From contig JADKKE010000007.1 of assembly GCA_016720655.1 (NCBI GenBank), positions 124,001 through 188,000 on the forward strand: DNA of 64,000 bases, written 5' to 3'. Positions 38,980 through 48,212 of the stretch are shown in pieces. The notes below the pieces were generated by a model. It was not told the origin of the DNA and searched no databases. It was given only the letters and a program-made list of their open reading frames with translations. This DNA is from Bacteroidota bacterium (GTDB lineage: Bacteria > Bacteroidota > Bacteroidia > AKYH767-A > 2013-40CM-41-45). A program made the position numbers and the translations under genes. Numbering within the stretch: position 1 is the first letter of the stretch; the number at the start of each line of letters is the position of its first letter.

Positions 38980-39612
38980 GTGAAAATCGTTTTAGAAAAA
39001 GCCGGCAAGAAATTTTACCGCGAATGGATCTTCCGCAATCTCGATCTAAGTATCAATGTTTCGGAAAAAATTGCCATCCTTGGACCTAACGGTTCCGGAA
39101 AATCTACTCTTTTGCAATTGCTTGCCGGAGCATCCATTCCTACAGAAGGGAAAGTATCTTACCTGGAAGGGAACACTCTTTTGGATCCCGAAGAGATTTA
39201 CGAGAAAGTCAGCATTTCGGCTCCATACCTCGATTTGATTGAAGACTATGATTTGGAAGAAACACTTTCCTTTCATTTTCATTTTAAGAAACCTGTTCTC
39301 AATCTCAGCGATGAAGCGATGATTGAGTTATCAGGATTGTCATCTTCCCGAAAAAAAATGATGAAGTATTATTCTTCCGGAATGAAGCAAAGAGTGAAAC
39401 TGATTCTTGCATTATTGAGTGATGTAGATATCGTATTACTGGACGAGCCCTGCTCAAATCTCGACCGAAAATCCATCTTGTGGTATCAGGACCTAGTAGA
39501 GAAATATGCTGCTTACAAAACGGTTATTGTTTGTTCGAACAGTCAGCAAGAGGAGTATAGCTTTTGCAAACGAGAAATTAATGTGATGGAGTGGAAGCCG
39601 GGAATTCTGTAG
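38980..39612 (+). CDS. ABC transporter ATP-binding protein
   Basis: A 210-residue stand-alone ATPase starting at GTG. It has Walker A (GPNGSGKSTL, about residues 38-47), a Q-loop-like SISAPYLDLIED, a divergent signature YYSSGMKQRVKL, Walker B with LLDEPCSNLD, and a C-terminal part lacking the usual H-loop histidine (VIVCSNSQQEE instead of a histidine after the fourth strand). The missing histidine may reduce or alter hydrolysis. No permease is adjacent. It sits between lpxA and tsaE, and the spacing (33 bp upstream and 34 bp downstream) fits a shared transcript. The substrate cannot be inferred. Confidence 0.8.
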   Translation: MKIVLEKAGKKFYREWIFRNLDLSINVSEKIAILGPNGSGKSTLLQLLAGASIPTEGKVSYLEGNTLLDPEEIYEKVSISAPYLDLIEDYDLEETLSFHFHFKKPVLNLSDEAMIELSGLSSSRKKMMKYYSSGMKQRVKLILALLSDVDIVLLDEPCSNLDRKSILWYQDLVEKYAAYKTVIVCSNSQQEEYSFCKREINVMEWKPGIL

Positions 39613-39646
39613 CCAGACTATTTTCAGCAAAGGAGATTGCTTAACG

Positions 39647-40081
39647 ATGATTAAAATGGAACCCAGGAAACTGATTGTAAATCAGGAACAGGACTTGAAA
39701 AAAGCTGCTCTTGAGCTCATCGAATTCAGCGGGAAAGATCGGATCCTTTGTTTTTATGGAGAAATGGGTGCAGGGAAAACAACTTTTATCCGCTATTTGT
39801 GCAGGGAATTAGGTGTTTTGGAAAACGTCAGCAGTCCTACATTTTCAATTGTCAACGAATACAGGACACAAAGCGGTGAAAGGGTCTATCATTTTGACTT
39901 TTATCGTTTAAACTCGGCTCAGGAAGCATTGGATATCGGGATCCATGAATATTTTGACAGCGGGAGCTATTGTTTAGTGGAATGGCCGGAAAAAATTCTA
40001 AATTTATTGCCTCAACCGCATACAATGGTCCGGATTGTACCGGATCAGGAAACAAGAACCATTACTTTTTCACATGATTGA
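39647..40081 (+). CDS. tsaE: tRNA threonylcarbamoyladenosine biosynthesis ATPase TsaE
   Basis: A 144-residue P-loop protein with Walker A (GEMGAGKTTFIR), the VSSPTFSIVNEY motif, HFDFYRL and LVEWPEKI, all diagnostic of TsaE (YjeE). With TsaB, TsaC and TsaD it makes the t6A modification at position 37 of tRNAs that read ANN codons. The gene overlaps alanine dehydrogenase by 8 bp, so they are likely translationally coupled. The ATG at 39647 is used; an in-frame ATG three codons later is also possible. Confidence 0.95.
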   Translation: MIKMEPRKLIVNQEQDLKKAALELIEFSGKDRILCFYGEMGAGKTTFIRYLCRELGVLENVSSPTFSIVNEYRTQSGERVYHFDFYRLNSAQEALDIGIHEYFDSGSYCLVEWPEKILNLLPQPHTMVRIVPDQETRTITFSHD

Positions 40082-41303
40082 GAAATTACCTTCAGGCTTA
40101 TCTTCTCTTGCTGCATCTGCTGCAATGCAACCGCAGGAAGCCATGCTCGAAATAAAGAAAAAAGGGAAGCAGCTTTTTATTGGAATCCCAAAAGAAACCT
40201 CTTTTCAGGAAAATAGAATTCCCCTGATTCCGGAATCGATTTCATTGCTGATCAATAATGGTCATGAAATTTTTATCGAAGCAGGTGCTGGTGCCGCTTC
40301 CAATATCCAGGATTCTGATTTCAGTGAAGCAGGTGCACGAATTGTGTACACTGCTGAAGAAGTTTACAAAGCAGACATTATACTGAAAGTAGCACCTCCT
40401 TCTCCTGCAGAGTTGGAAATGATGCAGCCCAAGCAATACCTCATTTCCATTTTGCAAATGAGTATGCAATCAACTGAATTCATCCGTCAGCTGGGTGCAA
40501 AAAAAGTGACTGCTATTGGTTATGAATTTATGCACGATGAATCGGGAGTGTATCCGATCATCCAGGCAATGAGTGAAATTGTTGGAAGTACCTGTATTCT
40601 TATTGCTGCTGAATACCTGAGTAATGCGTTCAATGGAAAAGGCGAATTACTTGGCGGTGTTGCCGGCATTCCTCCAACGGAAGTAGTCATTATCGGAGCC
40701 GGTTCTGTTGGCGAATATGCTGCCCGTACTGCAATGGGATTGGGTGCCAATATAAAAGTCTTTGATAATTCCATCCACCGTTTGCGTCGTCTGCAAAACA
40801 GACTGGGCCGACGTGTTTTTACATCTACTCTTGTACCGAATATACTTTTGAAAGAATTAAAAAATGCGGATGTCGCCATCGGTGCTTTGCGCAGCAACGA
40901 AGGCCGGACTCCTGTTGTTGTGACGGAGGAAATGGTTAGTGAAATGCGTGTGGGTTCTGTGATTGTGGATGTGAGTATCGACCAGGGCGGATGTTTTGAA
41001 ACCTCTGAAGTAACCAATCATTCCCAACCGGTTTTCAGAAAATACGGAGTCGTTCATTATTGTGTACCCAACATTGCATCGCGTGTAAGCCGTACAGCGT
41101 CCACAGCATTGAGTAATATTTTCACCCCCATTTTAATTGATGCCGGCAATGAAGGTGGCATCGACGAAATGCTTTGGAAAAATAAAGCAGTCCGAAAAGG
41201 CGTTTACCTGTTCCGCGGTGCCATCACCAACCGATTCGTTGCCGAAAGCTGCAAACTTCCTTATAAGGATTTGGATTTGCTTACGGCAGCGAGAATTTCG
41301 TAA
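40074..41303 (+). CDS. ald: Alanine dehydrogenase
   Basis: A 409-residue enzyme converting L-alanine to pyruvate with NAD. It has IGIPKETSFQENRIPLIPES, the VYTAEEVYKADIILKV region, the GAGSVGEYAARTA dinucleotide loop, VDVSIDQGGCFETS and HYCVPNIASRVSRTAS. The first 38 residues precede the usual start of the family and are low in conservation. The ATG at 40074 overlaps tsaE by 8 bp and is preferred over the frame opening at 40035. Its length and motifs match the Bacteroidota form of Ald; related transhydrogenase alpha-subunits share the fold but would have a membrane segment, which is absent. Confidence 0.9.
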   Translation: MIEKLPSGLSSLAASAAMQPQEAMLEIKKKGKQLFIGIPKETSFQENRIPLIPESISLLINNGHEIFIEAGAGAASNIQDSDFSEAGARIVYTAEEVYKADIILKVAPPSPAELEMMQPKQYLISILQMSMQSTEFIRQLGAKKVTAIGYEFMHDESGVYPIIQAMSEIVGSTCILIAAEYLSNAFNGKGELLGGVAGIPPTEVVIIGAGSVGEYAARTAMGLGANIKVFDNSIHRLRRLQNRLGRRVFTSTLVPNILLKELKNADVAIGALRSNEGRTPVVVTEEMVSEMRVGSVIVDVSIDQGGCFETSEVTNHSQPVFRKYGVVHYCVPNIASRVSRTASTALSNIFTPILIDAGNEGGIDEMLWKNKAVRKGVYLFRGAITNRFVAESCKLPYKDLDLLTAARIS

Positions 41304-41369
41304 TTGTTGATTTTTGATTTTAGATTTTTGATTGAGGACTTCTAACGTCTAATCTCTAATTTCTACTCT
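41304..41369. repeat. Low-complexity AT-rich direct repeats between ald and proline dehydrogenase
   Basis: The 66-bp convergent gap consists of direct repeats with units GATTTTTGATT and GATTTTAGATTTTT, followed by CTAATCTCTAATTTCTA-type units. It holds no hairpin terminator of the usual form. Confidence 0.6.
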
Positions 41370-42554
41370 CTATTTCCCAACCAGCTTTCTCCTTTTCTTC
41401 TCCATCATCAGCAACGAAAGTTCTCGTCCCATTTGTCCGGCAGCGGAAGTGTTTTCCTGTGCTCTGCGAATGAGATAAGGTAGAACGGATGTAACCGGAC
41501 CGTACGGAACATATTTGCTCACATTGTATCCTTTCTTCGACAGATTGTATGAAATGTGATCACTCATCCCATACAATTGAGAGAACCAGATATTGGGATG
41601 ATTGTGTGGTAATTTTTTTTCTTCCATCAATGCAACGAGGTTCAGACAGCTTTGCTCATTGTGTGTTCCGGCGCATACAGCCATACGGTCGATGTGATCT
41701 ACACAAAATTTTACGGAAGCATCATAATCTCTGTCGGAAGCTGCTTTATCGGCTTGGATAGGGGACGGGTATCCCATTTTTTTTGCGCGTTCCCGCTCTT
41801 TTTCCATATATGCGCCACGAACAATTTTAAAACCGGTATGGTAATTATTCGCAAGAGCATGCTGGTATTCTGCTTTCAAAAAATCTAGTCTGTCGGTGCG
41901 GTACATTTGGATGGTGTTGTAGACCATCACCTTTTCTTTATTGTACTTCATCATCATTTCCCTGACTACATCATCCACTGCATCCTGGATCCAGGTTTCT
42001 TCAGCATCAACATAAATCGGCACATTGTTTTCAAAACCGGTTTTACAAATCGTATTCACACGGTTTTTGAAACGATCAAATTCTTCCTGTTCGGCAGTAG
42101 TCAATTCCTTGCCTGCATTTTTCTTTTCCAGCAATGCAAAACGAACAAAACCGGATGGTTTGAAAACAGAGAAGGGAATTCCTGAATCGCCCTTCGCACG
42201 TTGAACTGTTGCAAGTGTTTGTTTTAAACCCAAATCAAAATCTACTTCGGACTCTTTTCCTTCTACGGAATAATCGAGAATGGTACCGATATGATATTTC
42301 GAAAGACTTTCAATTGTGCGCTGACAATCATCGATGGATTCCCCGCCACAGAAATGCCGGAAAATCGTAGCCTTGATAATGCCTTTTATCGGGAGATGTG
42401 CCCAGATGGCGAAGTTTACAAATGGCGGGCTCATCCTGACCAGCCAATTGTAACTGATCATTTTAAAAAGATAAACCGCACGGTTCAGATCAGCAGACGA
42501 TTTGGAAATGAATGCTGTTTCTGTGTCATCAAAGGAGATCAGTTGATTCTTCAT
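41370..42554 (-). CDS. Proline dehydrogenase
   Basis: A 394-residue FAD-dependent enzyme of the PutA N-terminal/ProDH family that oxidises proline to pyrroline-5-carboxylate. Visible motifs are FRHFCGGESIDDC, IPIYVDAEETWIQ-like VPIYVDAEETW, VMVYNTIQMYRTDRLDFL, FKIVRGAYMEKERERA, CAGTHNEQS and FSQLYGMSDHISY near the C-terminus, followed by YVPYGPVTSVLPYLIRRAQEN. The matching P5C dehydrogenase is not in the window. A TTG-N19-TACGTTTG promoter lies 14-43 bp upstream of the ATG. It converges with the alanine dehydrogenase gene. Confidence 0.94.
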   Translation of the reverse strand: MKNQLISFDDTETAFISKSSADLNRAVYLFKMISYNWLVRMSPPFVNFAIWAHLPIKGIIKATIFRHFCGGESIDDCQRTIESLSKYHIGTILDYSVEGKESEVDFDLGLKQTLATVQRAKGDSGIPFSVFKPSGFVRFALLEKKNAGKELTTAEQEEFDRFKNRVNTICKTGFENNVPIYVDAEETWIQDAVDDVVREMMMKYNKEKVMVYNTIQMYRTDRLDFLKAEYQHALANNYHTGFKIVRGAYMEKERERAKKMGYPSPIQADKAASDRDYDASVKFCVDHIDRMAVCAGTHNEQSCLNLVALMEEKKLPHNHPNIWFSQLYGMSDHISYNLSKKGYNVSKYVPYGPVTSVLPYLIRRAQENTSAAGQMGRELSLLMMEKKRRKLVGK

Positions 42555-42567
42555 ATTTTATGGGGAA

Positions 42568-42597
42568 CAAACGTAATTCATTCCGCCCGAACGGCAA
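42568..42597 (-). promoter_or_regulatory. Bacteroidota-type promoter for proline dehydrogenase
   Basis: On the minus strand, TTG, a 19-nt spacer and TACGTTTG match the TTG-N19-TAnnTTTG consensus exactly, ending 14 bp before the start codon. The leader would be only about 7 nt long. Confidence 0.75.
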
Positions 42598-42711
42598 AGA
42601 TCAAAAATCATGTGAGGTATCCACTTCCTATGACACTTGTTAGGGTTTGATTATCAAGAAAATACAAAAGTCATATTCGGTACTCCCCGAGAATCTTATC
42701 TTTGTACAAAT

Positions 42712-43824
42712 ATGAAAAGAGCCGAAATTAAAAGCTTGTCATTGGAGGAATGGAACTTAGGTTTTTCACACCCCTTGATTATCGCGGGACCTTGTGGAGT
42801 TGAATCTGAAGATCAGATTCACAAAGTTGCTCATGAATTAAAGGGAAGCAAGGTTCAATTGATGCGTGGCGGAATCTGGAAACCAAGAACACGACCGGAT
42901 TCATTTCAGGGAATAGGTAAAGATGGACTGCGTTGGTTGAAGGAGGCCGGTTTTGAAAATAATCTTCCTGTTACAGTTGAGGTTGCTCATCCACGACATG
43001 TTGAAGAAGCTGTTGCAACAGGAATTGATGTCTTGTGGATTGGAGCCAGAACTACTGTGAATCCTTTTTTGGTTCAAGAAATCGCAGATGCATTAAAAGG
43101 TATAGATATTCCGGTGATGGTTAAAAATCCCATCAATCCTGATCTTGAATTGTGGATTGGTGCATTGGAGCGATTATCCAGAGCAGGAATCACAAAACTT
43201 GCAGCCATTCATCGGGGATTTTCTTCTTCTGAAAAATCTCGCTACAGAAATGTTCCGCAATGGCAAATTCCAATTGAACTGAAACGGAGACTTCCTGCAA
43301 TGCCTTTGATTTGCGACCCAAGTCATATTTCAGGAAATCGAAATCTTATTTCAAGTATTTCACAAACAGCGCTGGACCTGAATTACGATGGACTTATGAT
43401 TGAAGTTCATACTGATCCGGATCATGCTTTGAGTGATCGCGAACAACAACTTACTCCGGAAGCGTTTTTAAAAATTCTTGAAGAATTGATAGTACGCCAG
43501 CCGCTGGTGGATGATGTTATTTTTCTGAGTTTGCTCGAAGAGTTGCATGACCGGATCGACAAGATTGATGAAGAAATTCTTGTGCTCATGGCAGAAAGAA
43601 TGCGTGTTGCTCGTGAAATAGGTCAGTACAAGAAAGAAAACAACATGACCATCCTCCAGGTGGAACGCTGGACTGAAATTCTGCGAACCCGACTGCAATC
43701 CGGATTAACAAAGGAATTAAGCAACGAGTTTATCGTACGCCTTTATGAATTGATTCACCAGGAGTCGATCGAACATCAGACACAAGTGATGAACACAACC
43801 GAATCAACAGATCATTCTCAATAA
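42712..43824 (+). CDS. Bifunctional DAHP synthase / chorismate mutase
   Basis: The N-terminal part (about residues 1-260) is a type I-beta 3-deoxy-7-phosphoheptulonate synthase with IAGPCGVESEDQ, MRGGIWKPRTRPDSFQG, IGARTTVNPFLVQE, VMVKNPINPD, AAIHRGF, LICDPSHISGNR and MIEVHTDPDHALSD. The C-terminal part (about 275-355) is an AroQ-type chorismate mutase with DRIDKIDEEILVLMAERM. It opens and branches the shikimate pathway. The ATG at 42712 is preferred; the frame is open to 42637. A TATCTTTG element at 42697-42704 lies only 7 bp upstream of the ATG and could give a nearly leaderless mRNA. It is followed by aroB (6 bp) and aroA. Confidence 0.94.
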   Translation: MKRAEIKSLSLEEWNLGFSHPLIIAGPCGVESEDQIHKVAHELKGSKVQLMRGGIWKPRTRPDSFQGIGKDGLRWLKEAGFENNLPVTVEVAHPRHVEEAVATGIDVLWIGARTTVNPFLVQEIADALKGIDIPVMVKNPINPDLELWIGALERLSRAGITKLAAIHRGFSSSEKSRYRNVPQWQIPIELKRRLPAMPLICDPSHISGNRNLISSISQTALDLNYDGLMIEVHTDPDHALSDREQQLTPEAFLKILEELIVRQPLVDDVIFLSLLEELHDRIDKIDEEILVLMAERMRVAREIGQYKKENNMTILQVERWTEILRTRLQSGLTKELSNEFIVRLYELIHQESIEHQTQVMNTTESTDHSQ

Positions 43825-43830
43825 TTTTTC

Positions 43831-44925
43831 ATGCACGTCATCAATCAAAATCATTCATCAGAAGTCATTCTTGGAGATGATGTTTTTTCGACGCTGGAAC
43901 AATTTTTATCGCGCCAACATCGGGCATATACTGTATTTATCCTTGTTGACGAGAACACAGAAAAATTGTGTCTGTCATTATTCCTGAGTTGCATCCCATC
44001 GCTGAAAAATGCGATCCTGTTAAAGATCCACTCCGGCGAACAAAATAAAAACCTGGCAAGTTGTGAGAGTTTATGGAATCAACTTTCCCAACACAATGCA
44101 GACCGCCATTCTTTGCTCATCAATCTTGGTGGTGGAATGATCGGTGATGTGGGAGGCTTTGTCGCTGCAACGTTTATGCGCGGGATTTCATTCGTGAATG
44201 TTCCTACAACTTTGCTTGCAATGGTTGATGCTTCTTCCGGTGGAAAGAACGGAATTAATCTTTCCGGACTAAAAAACCAGGTGGGTACCTTTACAAACCC
44301 TTTGGCAGTTTGCATTTCACCGCTTTTCCTGAAAACGTTGCCACCGCGTGATATTCGTGCCGGTTTCGGAGAATTAATAAAGCATGCACTCATTGCGGAT
44401 ATAAACTATTGGAAAGAAATCAAAGCCATTCGATCGCTTGAAAATGTGGACTGGAATCCCTTGATCGCAAAATCTGTCCAAATAAAAAGACAGATTGTAA
44501 ATGCTGATTTCAAAGAAAAGAATTTACGCAAGACACTAAATTTCGGTCATACTATCGGTCATGCACTGGAGAGTTATTCGATGAAACACCATCAGGATCC
44601 TCTCAAACACGGTGAAGCTGTAGCGGCCGGAATGGTAACAGAACTTTTCCTTTCTGTTGGAATTATTGGTTTCCCAGTCTCGCAAATGGAAGCCATCGTA
44701 GATTTTATTCTCCTTCATTTCAATTTATCAGAGTTGGAATTTGATATCAAAGAGATTTTATCTCTCATTTCTCATGATAAAAAAACAGTAGGAAAGGATA
44801 CTCATTTTGTGCTATTAAAAGATATTGGTTATCCTGTTATTCACAATCAACCGGAAGAACAGGAAATACGGGATGCACTTCAGTTCACCCTCAATCGTTT
44901 TCACCAGACCACTTATACTTCCTGA
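43831..44925 (+). CDS. aroB: 3-dehydroquinate synthase
   Basis: A 364-residue NAD- and metal-dependent enzyme that cyclises DAHP to 3-dehydroquinate. Motifs seen are GEQNKNLASCESLW, LGGGMIGDVGGFVAATFMRG, VPTTLLAMVDASSGGKNGIN, FGELIKHALI, LNFGHTIGHALES with metal-binding histidines, and LKHGEAVAAGM. Length and motif order are those of AroB. It is the middle gene of the aro group; its TGA is directly followed by the aroA ATG without any spacer. Confidence 0.95.
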   Translation: MHVINQNHSSEVILGDDVFSTLEQFLSRQHRAYTVFILVDENTEKLCLSLFLSCIPSLKNAILLKIHSGEQNKNLASCESLWNQLSQHNADRHSLLINLGGGMIGDVGGFVAATFMRGISFVNVPTTLLAMVDASSGGKNGINLSGLKNQVGTFTNPLAVCISPLFLKTLPPRDIRAGFGELIKHALIADINYWKEIKAIRSLENVDWNPLIAKSVQIKRQIVNADFKEKNLRKTLNFGHTIGHALESYSMKHHQDPLKHGEAVAAGMVTELFLSVGIIGFPVSQMEAIVDFILLHFNLSELEFDIKEILSLISHDKKTVGKDTHFVLLKDIGYPVIHNQPEEQEIRDALQFTLNRFHQTTYTS

Positions 44926-46167
44926 ATGCCCTTTCAATTAACGGGAACCAATTCCCAGGATTTGTGCACAGTAAAATTGCCGACATCCAAAAGTATTTCC
45001 AACCGACTCCTTTTCATCCGGGCATTGAGCAAAGAAACATTTGCAATACGAGGTTTATCCGCTGCGGAAGACACCATTTTGCTTAATGAACTTTTATCCT
45101 CTCACAAATCGGAAGTAAATGCAAAAGATGCAGGAACTGTTTATCGCTTCCTCGCTGCGTATTATTCTTGCATTCCAGGTACTCACATTCTGAAAGGCAC
45201 AAAAAGAATGCACGAGCGACCCATCGGTCCCCTGGTGGATGCATTGAAATTACTCGGAGCAAAAATTACTTACTTAGGCGAAAAGGGATTTCCTCCATTG
45301 TCCATCGAAGGAACAACTCTTCGTGGCGGAAAAGTATCAGTCGATGCAAGCATCAGTTCACAGTTCATCTCCGCATTGTTGATGATAGCACCTACACTTG
45401 AAGATGGATTGACAGTGCAAATGGAAGGTGAAATTGCTTCGGCATCCTACATTCGGATGACACTTGATCTGATGTCACTGATGGGGGTTGAGTCGGAATG
45501 GATCCGAAATGAAATTCGGATTCCACAACGTGCTTATTCGCCTTCGGAAGTAGACGTTGAACCGGATTGGAGCTCTGCCGCTTTTTGGTACCTGCTTTCT
45601 GCACTTTCTCCCGGAAGAACTTTTTTCCTCGAAGGGCTACATCAGAGCAAACTCCAGGGCGATTCAGTAATAGCTGATTGGATGAAATTGCTTGGAGTAG
45701 ATTCTGTTTTTGAAGAGAATGGAGTGACTTTGCTTTCCCATGGTTATTCTTCCTGGTCGCAACATGCGGCACTGCAATTCGATTTCAAGGATTGCCCTGA
45801 TCTTTTCCCGCCGATGTTGGTTGCCTGTGCTGCTCTTGGTGTGGAGGCAAAATTAACGTCATTGCAAAATCTAATTCACAAAGAATCAAATCGTCTCGAT
45901 GTTCTCCTGAAAGAGCTGGGAAAATGCGGTTTGAAATATACCCTGGTGGATGATCAACACAGTTTGATTTTGCAAAAACAAAAACTCAGTCCGCCTGACA
46001 GGATTTTTGAAACTCATCAGGATCATCGTGTCGCGATGGCATTGGCGCCTTTGTCGCAGATTTTCGGAAACGTGTCACTGAATGAAATTGCCGTTGTGCA
46101 AAAATCATATCCTGAATTCTGGGCTCAGCTGTCTGCTGCCGGTTTTCTCATGAACAAAATCACTTAG
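44926..46167 (+). CDS. aroA: 3-phosphoshikimate 1-carboxyvinyltransferase (EPSP synthase)
   Basis: A 413-residue enzyme that transfers the enolpyruvyl group from PEP to shikimate 3-phosphate. It has KLPTSKSISNRLLFIRAL (phosphate and substrate binding), NAKDAGTVYRFLAAYYS, MHERPIGPLVDALKLLGA, SSQFISALLMIAP, VEPDWSSAAFWYLL, and the closing HQDHRVAMALAP and YPEFWAQLSAAGF. The glycine usual in the NAGTxxR loop is present here as DAGTVYR. The gene abuts aroB and its last 4 bp overlap the converging helix-hairpin-helix gene. Confidence 0.95.
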   Translation: MPFQLTGTNSQDLCTVKLPTSKSISNRLLFIRALSKETFAIRGLSAAEDTILLNELLSSHKSEVNAKDAGTVYRFLAAYYSCIPGTHILKGTKRMHERPIGPLVDALKLLGAKITYLGEKGFPPLSIEGTTLRGGKVSVDASISSQFISALLMIAPTLEDGLTVQMEGEIASASYIRMTLDLMSLMGVESEWIRNEIRIPQRAYSPSEVDVEPDWSSAAFWYLLSALSPGRTFFLEGLHQSKLQGDSVIADWMKLLGVDSVFEENGVTLLSHGYSSWSQHAALQFDFKDCPDLFPPMLVACAALGVEAKLTSLQNLIHKESNRLDVLLKELGKCGLKYTLVDDQHSLILQKQKLSPPDRIFETHQDHRVAMALAPLSQIFGNVSLNEIAVVQKSYPEFWAQLSAAGFLMNKIT

Positions 46168-48212
46168 AACTGGTAAATGACCTGGAGTTTGTAATCGCCG
46201 GAAGATTTCTGTAAGGCTATTGGATCTTGCGAAAGCGGGGCTTTCAGGAGAATGGTCGATGAATATTTCGCCCATACATTTAGTCCTCTGCATATTCTAA
46301 ATCGTAAATTCAGGTAATACCGGGATCCGCTTCCATAAGCAGCAGGAATAGAGTAGGAGTACAATACATCGTTTTCGTAAGCGAAGATTCTTGAATCATA
46401 ATCCGGACAATTGAAAACAGCATAACGCAAAGATCCGGAGATAAAACTTTTCAATGGGTGATAAAATATTTCCTGGTAGGCAGCAAAACCGGTGCCTGTT
46501 GATTCGTTTTTCTTTATCGAGCGGACCCACTCGAATCGACTGCTCCATTCCCAGCATTCATCAAGATCCATGCGAATACTCCACCTGAAATTTTTCTGAA
46601 CCCTCGGAATTAAATTGTGTAGTCGTTCGCTCGTTTCGCCTTCATTTTCTTCCTTGGATTGATTGCGGTATCGCACATACATTTCAATTGTTTTCTTGGG
46701 TTTCCAGGAAACTTGTACGAGATATTCTTTTCCAGTGGAAGGAGCATCAACCTGGTAACGTAGCCAGGGGAATTGAAAATAATCTGCATACGATACGAGT
46801 GTGATTCCGCGTACAACTTTCCAGTTGATCCCTACATACCAGCCTGCTTCATTGCTAGTAAGCGAATTTTCGCTGAATGCATGTGCTTTGAGTGCCTGGT
46901 AATTTTCATCGTATTTGCGCAAGAGAATGGATGTTGAAAAATTCGCATGAAGTTGTGCCATAATTCCCTGAAGGAAAGCTTTGCCTCCCGATGCACTGAT
47001 TCCAAATTCACCAAACATATTCATATTTCTATAAATATAATTGTAGTGGAATCCTGCATTTGTATTCTTGTTGTTATGAAATTCAAATAAATTTCGAGCT
47101 TCATCTGATTGTTGAAAAGGGAGCGAAAATTCTGTAGTATAGCAGAGCGAACCGAGACTCAGATTTTCAGTAGTGTAATTCAATGCAGCTCCGATAATTT
47201 GTTCCGATTGGGAATGTTTATCTTCGAGCTCTGTTGCATTTCTATGATAGCCTGTATTTTGCAAAGCAGAAATGAAATTGCCAGTGTCAGTAGGCAGACT
47301 ATTCCCGTCGATTTTGTGTTTGGAGAGAAACAGGTTAACGCTGATTTTTTTATAAGTTGAACGCACTGCGAGTCCGCGCATGAAATTATTTTCGTCGGTA
47401 GAGGAATAAGGGATGATTCCGCGGGCATTTTTTTTAAGGAGAACTGTTTCTGAACTTTTGCCAAAGCCAAATCCTGACCACATCACCAATCCTTGTCCGA
47501 ATTGATAAGAATAATCACCCAGAATAATTTTCCGGATCAATCCTTTTTTTTGTATTTCAAAATAGCCACTCAGATAATCAAAACCATATTTCGCAGGAGG
47601 TTTGAATAGACTTTCGCCGGCATCTTTTTCTCCTGTCAGACTAAAGCGAAATCGATCACCGAATTTGTATTTGTATCGGGAGAATAGTTTATACGGAGCT
47701 CCTGTATAGTTGCTCTCATTATTTTCCGGATCTGGTTCCGCAGTCACACTCTTTTGGTAGCGTAAAGTGAAGGATTGTTCTGCTTTGGTGATTAGATTCC
47801 GAAAACTGGCTTTTATCCCGCTAACTGTATTTCCTGTGCTTACAAAAGGAAGCAAGTTTCGTATTGCTTCCGGGCTGAGTTCATTGATTACCTGTAATTC
47901 TTCTAGCGATCGGAATGCTCCGAATTTATTCCTGTGTTCCAGGATCGCAAGCGTCTGGATTGAAGTCAGAAGTGGAAAACTTTCAATCTCTTCAGGGGAG
48001 CATGTGTTAATATTGAGTGGATGTTTAATATACTCGTTAAGCTGTTCCTGAAATTCAATATTATCCTCTGTGTTGTTCCCTTCCGAGGCGGCAGATTCCA
48101 ATTCATTTCGCACAGAAACAGGAAGATCTTCAGTTTGTTTGACCTGAGCGTAAATATTAGTTACACAAATGCATTCAATACAAAGCAGACTGAAAAGAAA
48201 TGTTGATTTCAT
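46164..48212 (-). CDS. Secreted helix-hairpin-helix protein with beta-barrel-like C-terminus
   Basis: The signal peptide (about 1-22, ending NIYAQ) precedes a ComEA-like helix-hairpin-helix region at about residues 60-130: LNINTCSPEEIESFPLLTSIQTLAILEHRNKFGAFRS, then LEELQVINELSPEAIRNLLPFV. From about 140 the sequence switches to alternating beta strands with many Tyr and Phe, like an outer-membrane barrel (FRFSLTGEKDAGESLF, YRNMNMFGEFGIS, KKTIEMYVRYRNQS) and ends with a hydrophobic beta strand (DYKLQVIYQF). Helix-hairpin-helix domains bind DNA non-specifically, so a role in DNA binding or uptake at the outer membrane is inferred. It overlaps the upstream PorV-like gene by 4 bp. Confidence 0.75.
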   Translation of the reverse strand: MKSTFLFSLLCIECICVTNIYAQVKQTEDLPVSVRNELESAASEGNNTEDNIEFQEQLNEYIKHPLNINTCSPEEIESFPLLTSIQTLAILEHRNKFGAFRSLEELQVINELSPEAIRNLLPFVSTGNTVSGIKASFRNLITKAEQSFTLRYQKSVTAEPDPENNESNYTGAPYKLFSRYKYKFGDRFRFSLTGEKDAGESLFKPPAKYGFDYLSGYFEIQKKGLIRKIILGDYSYQFGQGLVMWSGFGFGKSSETVLLKKNARGIIPYSSTDENNFMRGLAVRSTYKKISVNLFLSKHKIDGNSLPTDTGNFISALQNTGYHRNATELEDKHSQSEQIIGAALNYTTENLSLGSLCYTTEFSLPFQQSDEARNLFEFHNNKNTNAGFHYNYIYRNMNMFGEFGISASGGKAFLQGIMAQLHANFSTSILLRKYDENYQALKAHAFSENSLTSNEAGWYVGINWKVVRGITLVSYADYFQFPWLRYQVDAPSTGKEYLVQVSWKPKKTIEMYVRYRNQSKEENEGETSERLHNLIPRVQKNFRWSIRMDLDECWEWSSRFEWVRSIKKNESTGTGFAAYQEIFYHPLKSFISGSLRYAVFNCPDYDSRIFAYENDVLYSYSIPAAYGSGSRYYLNLRFRICRGLNVWAKYSSTILLKAPLSQDPIALQKSSGDYKLQVIYQF

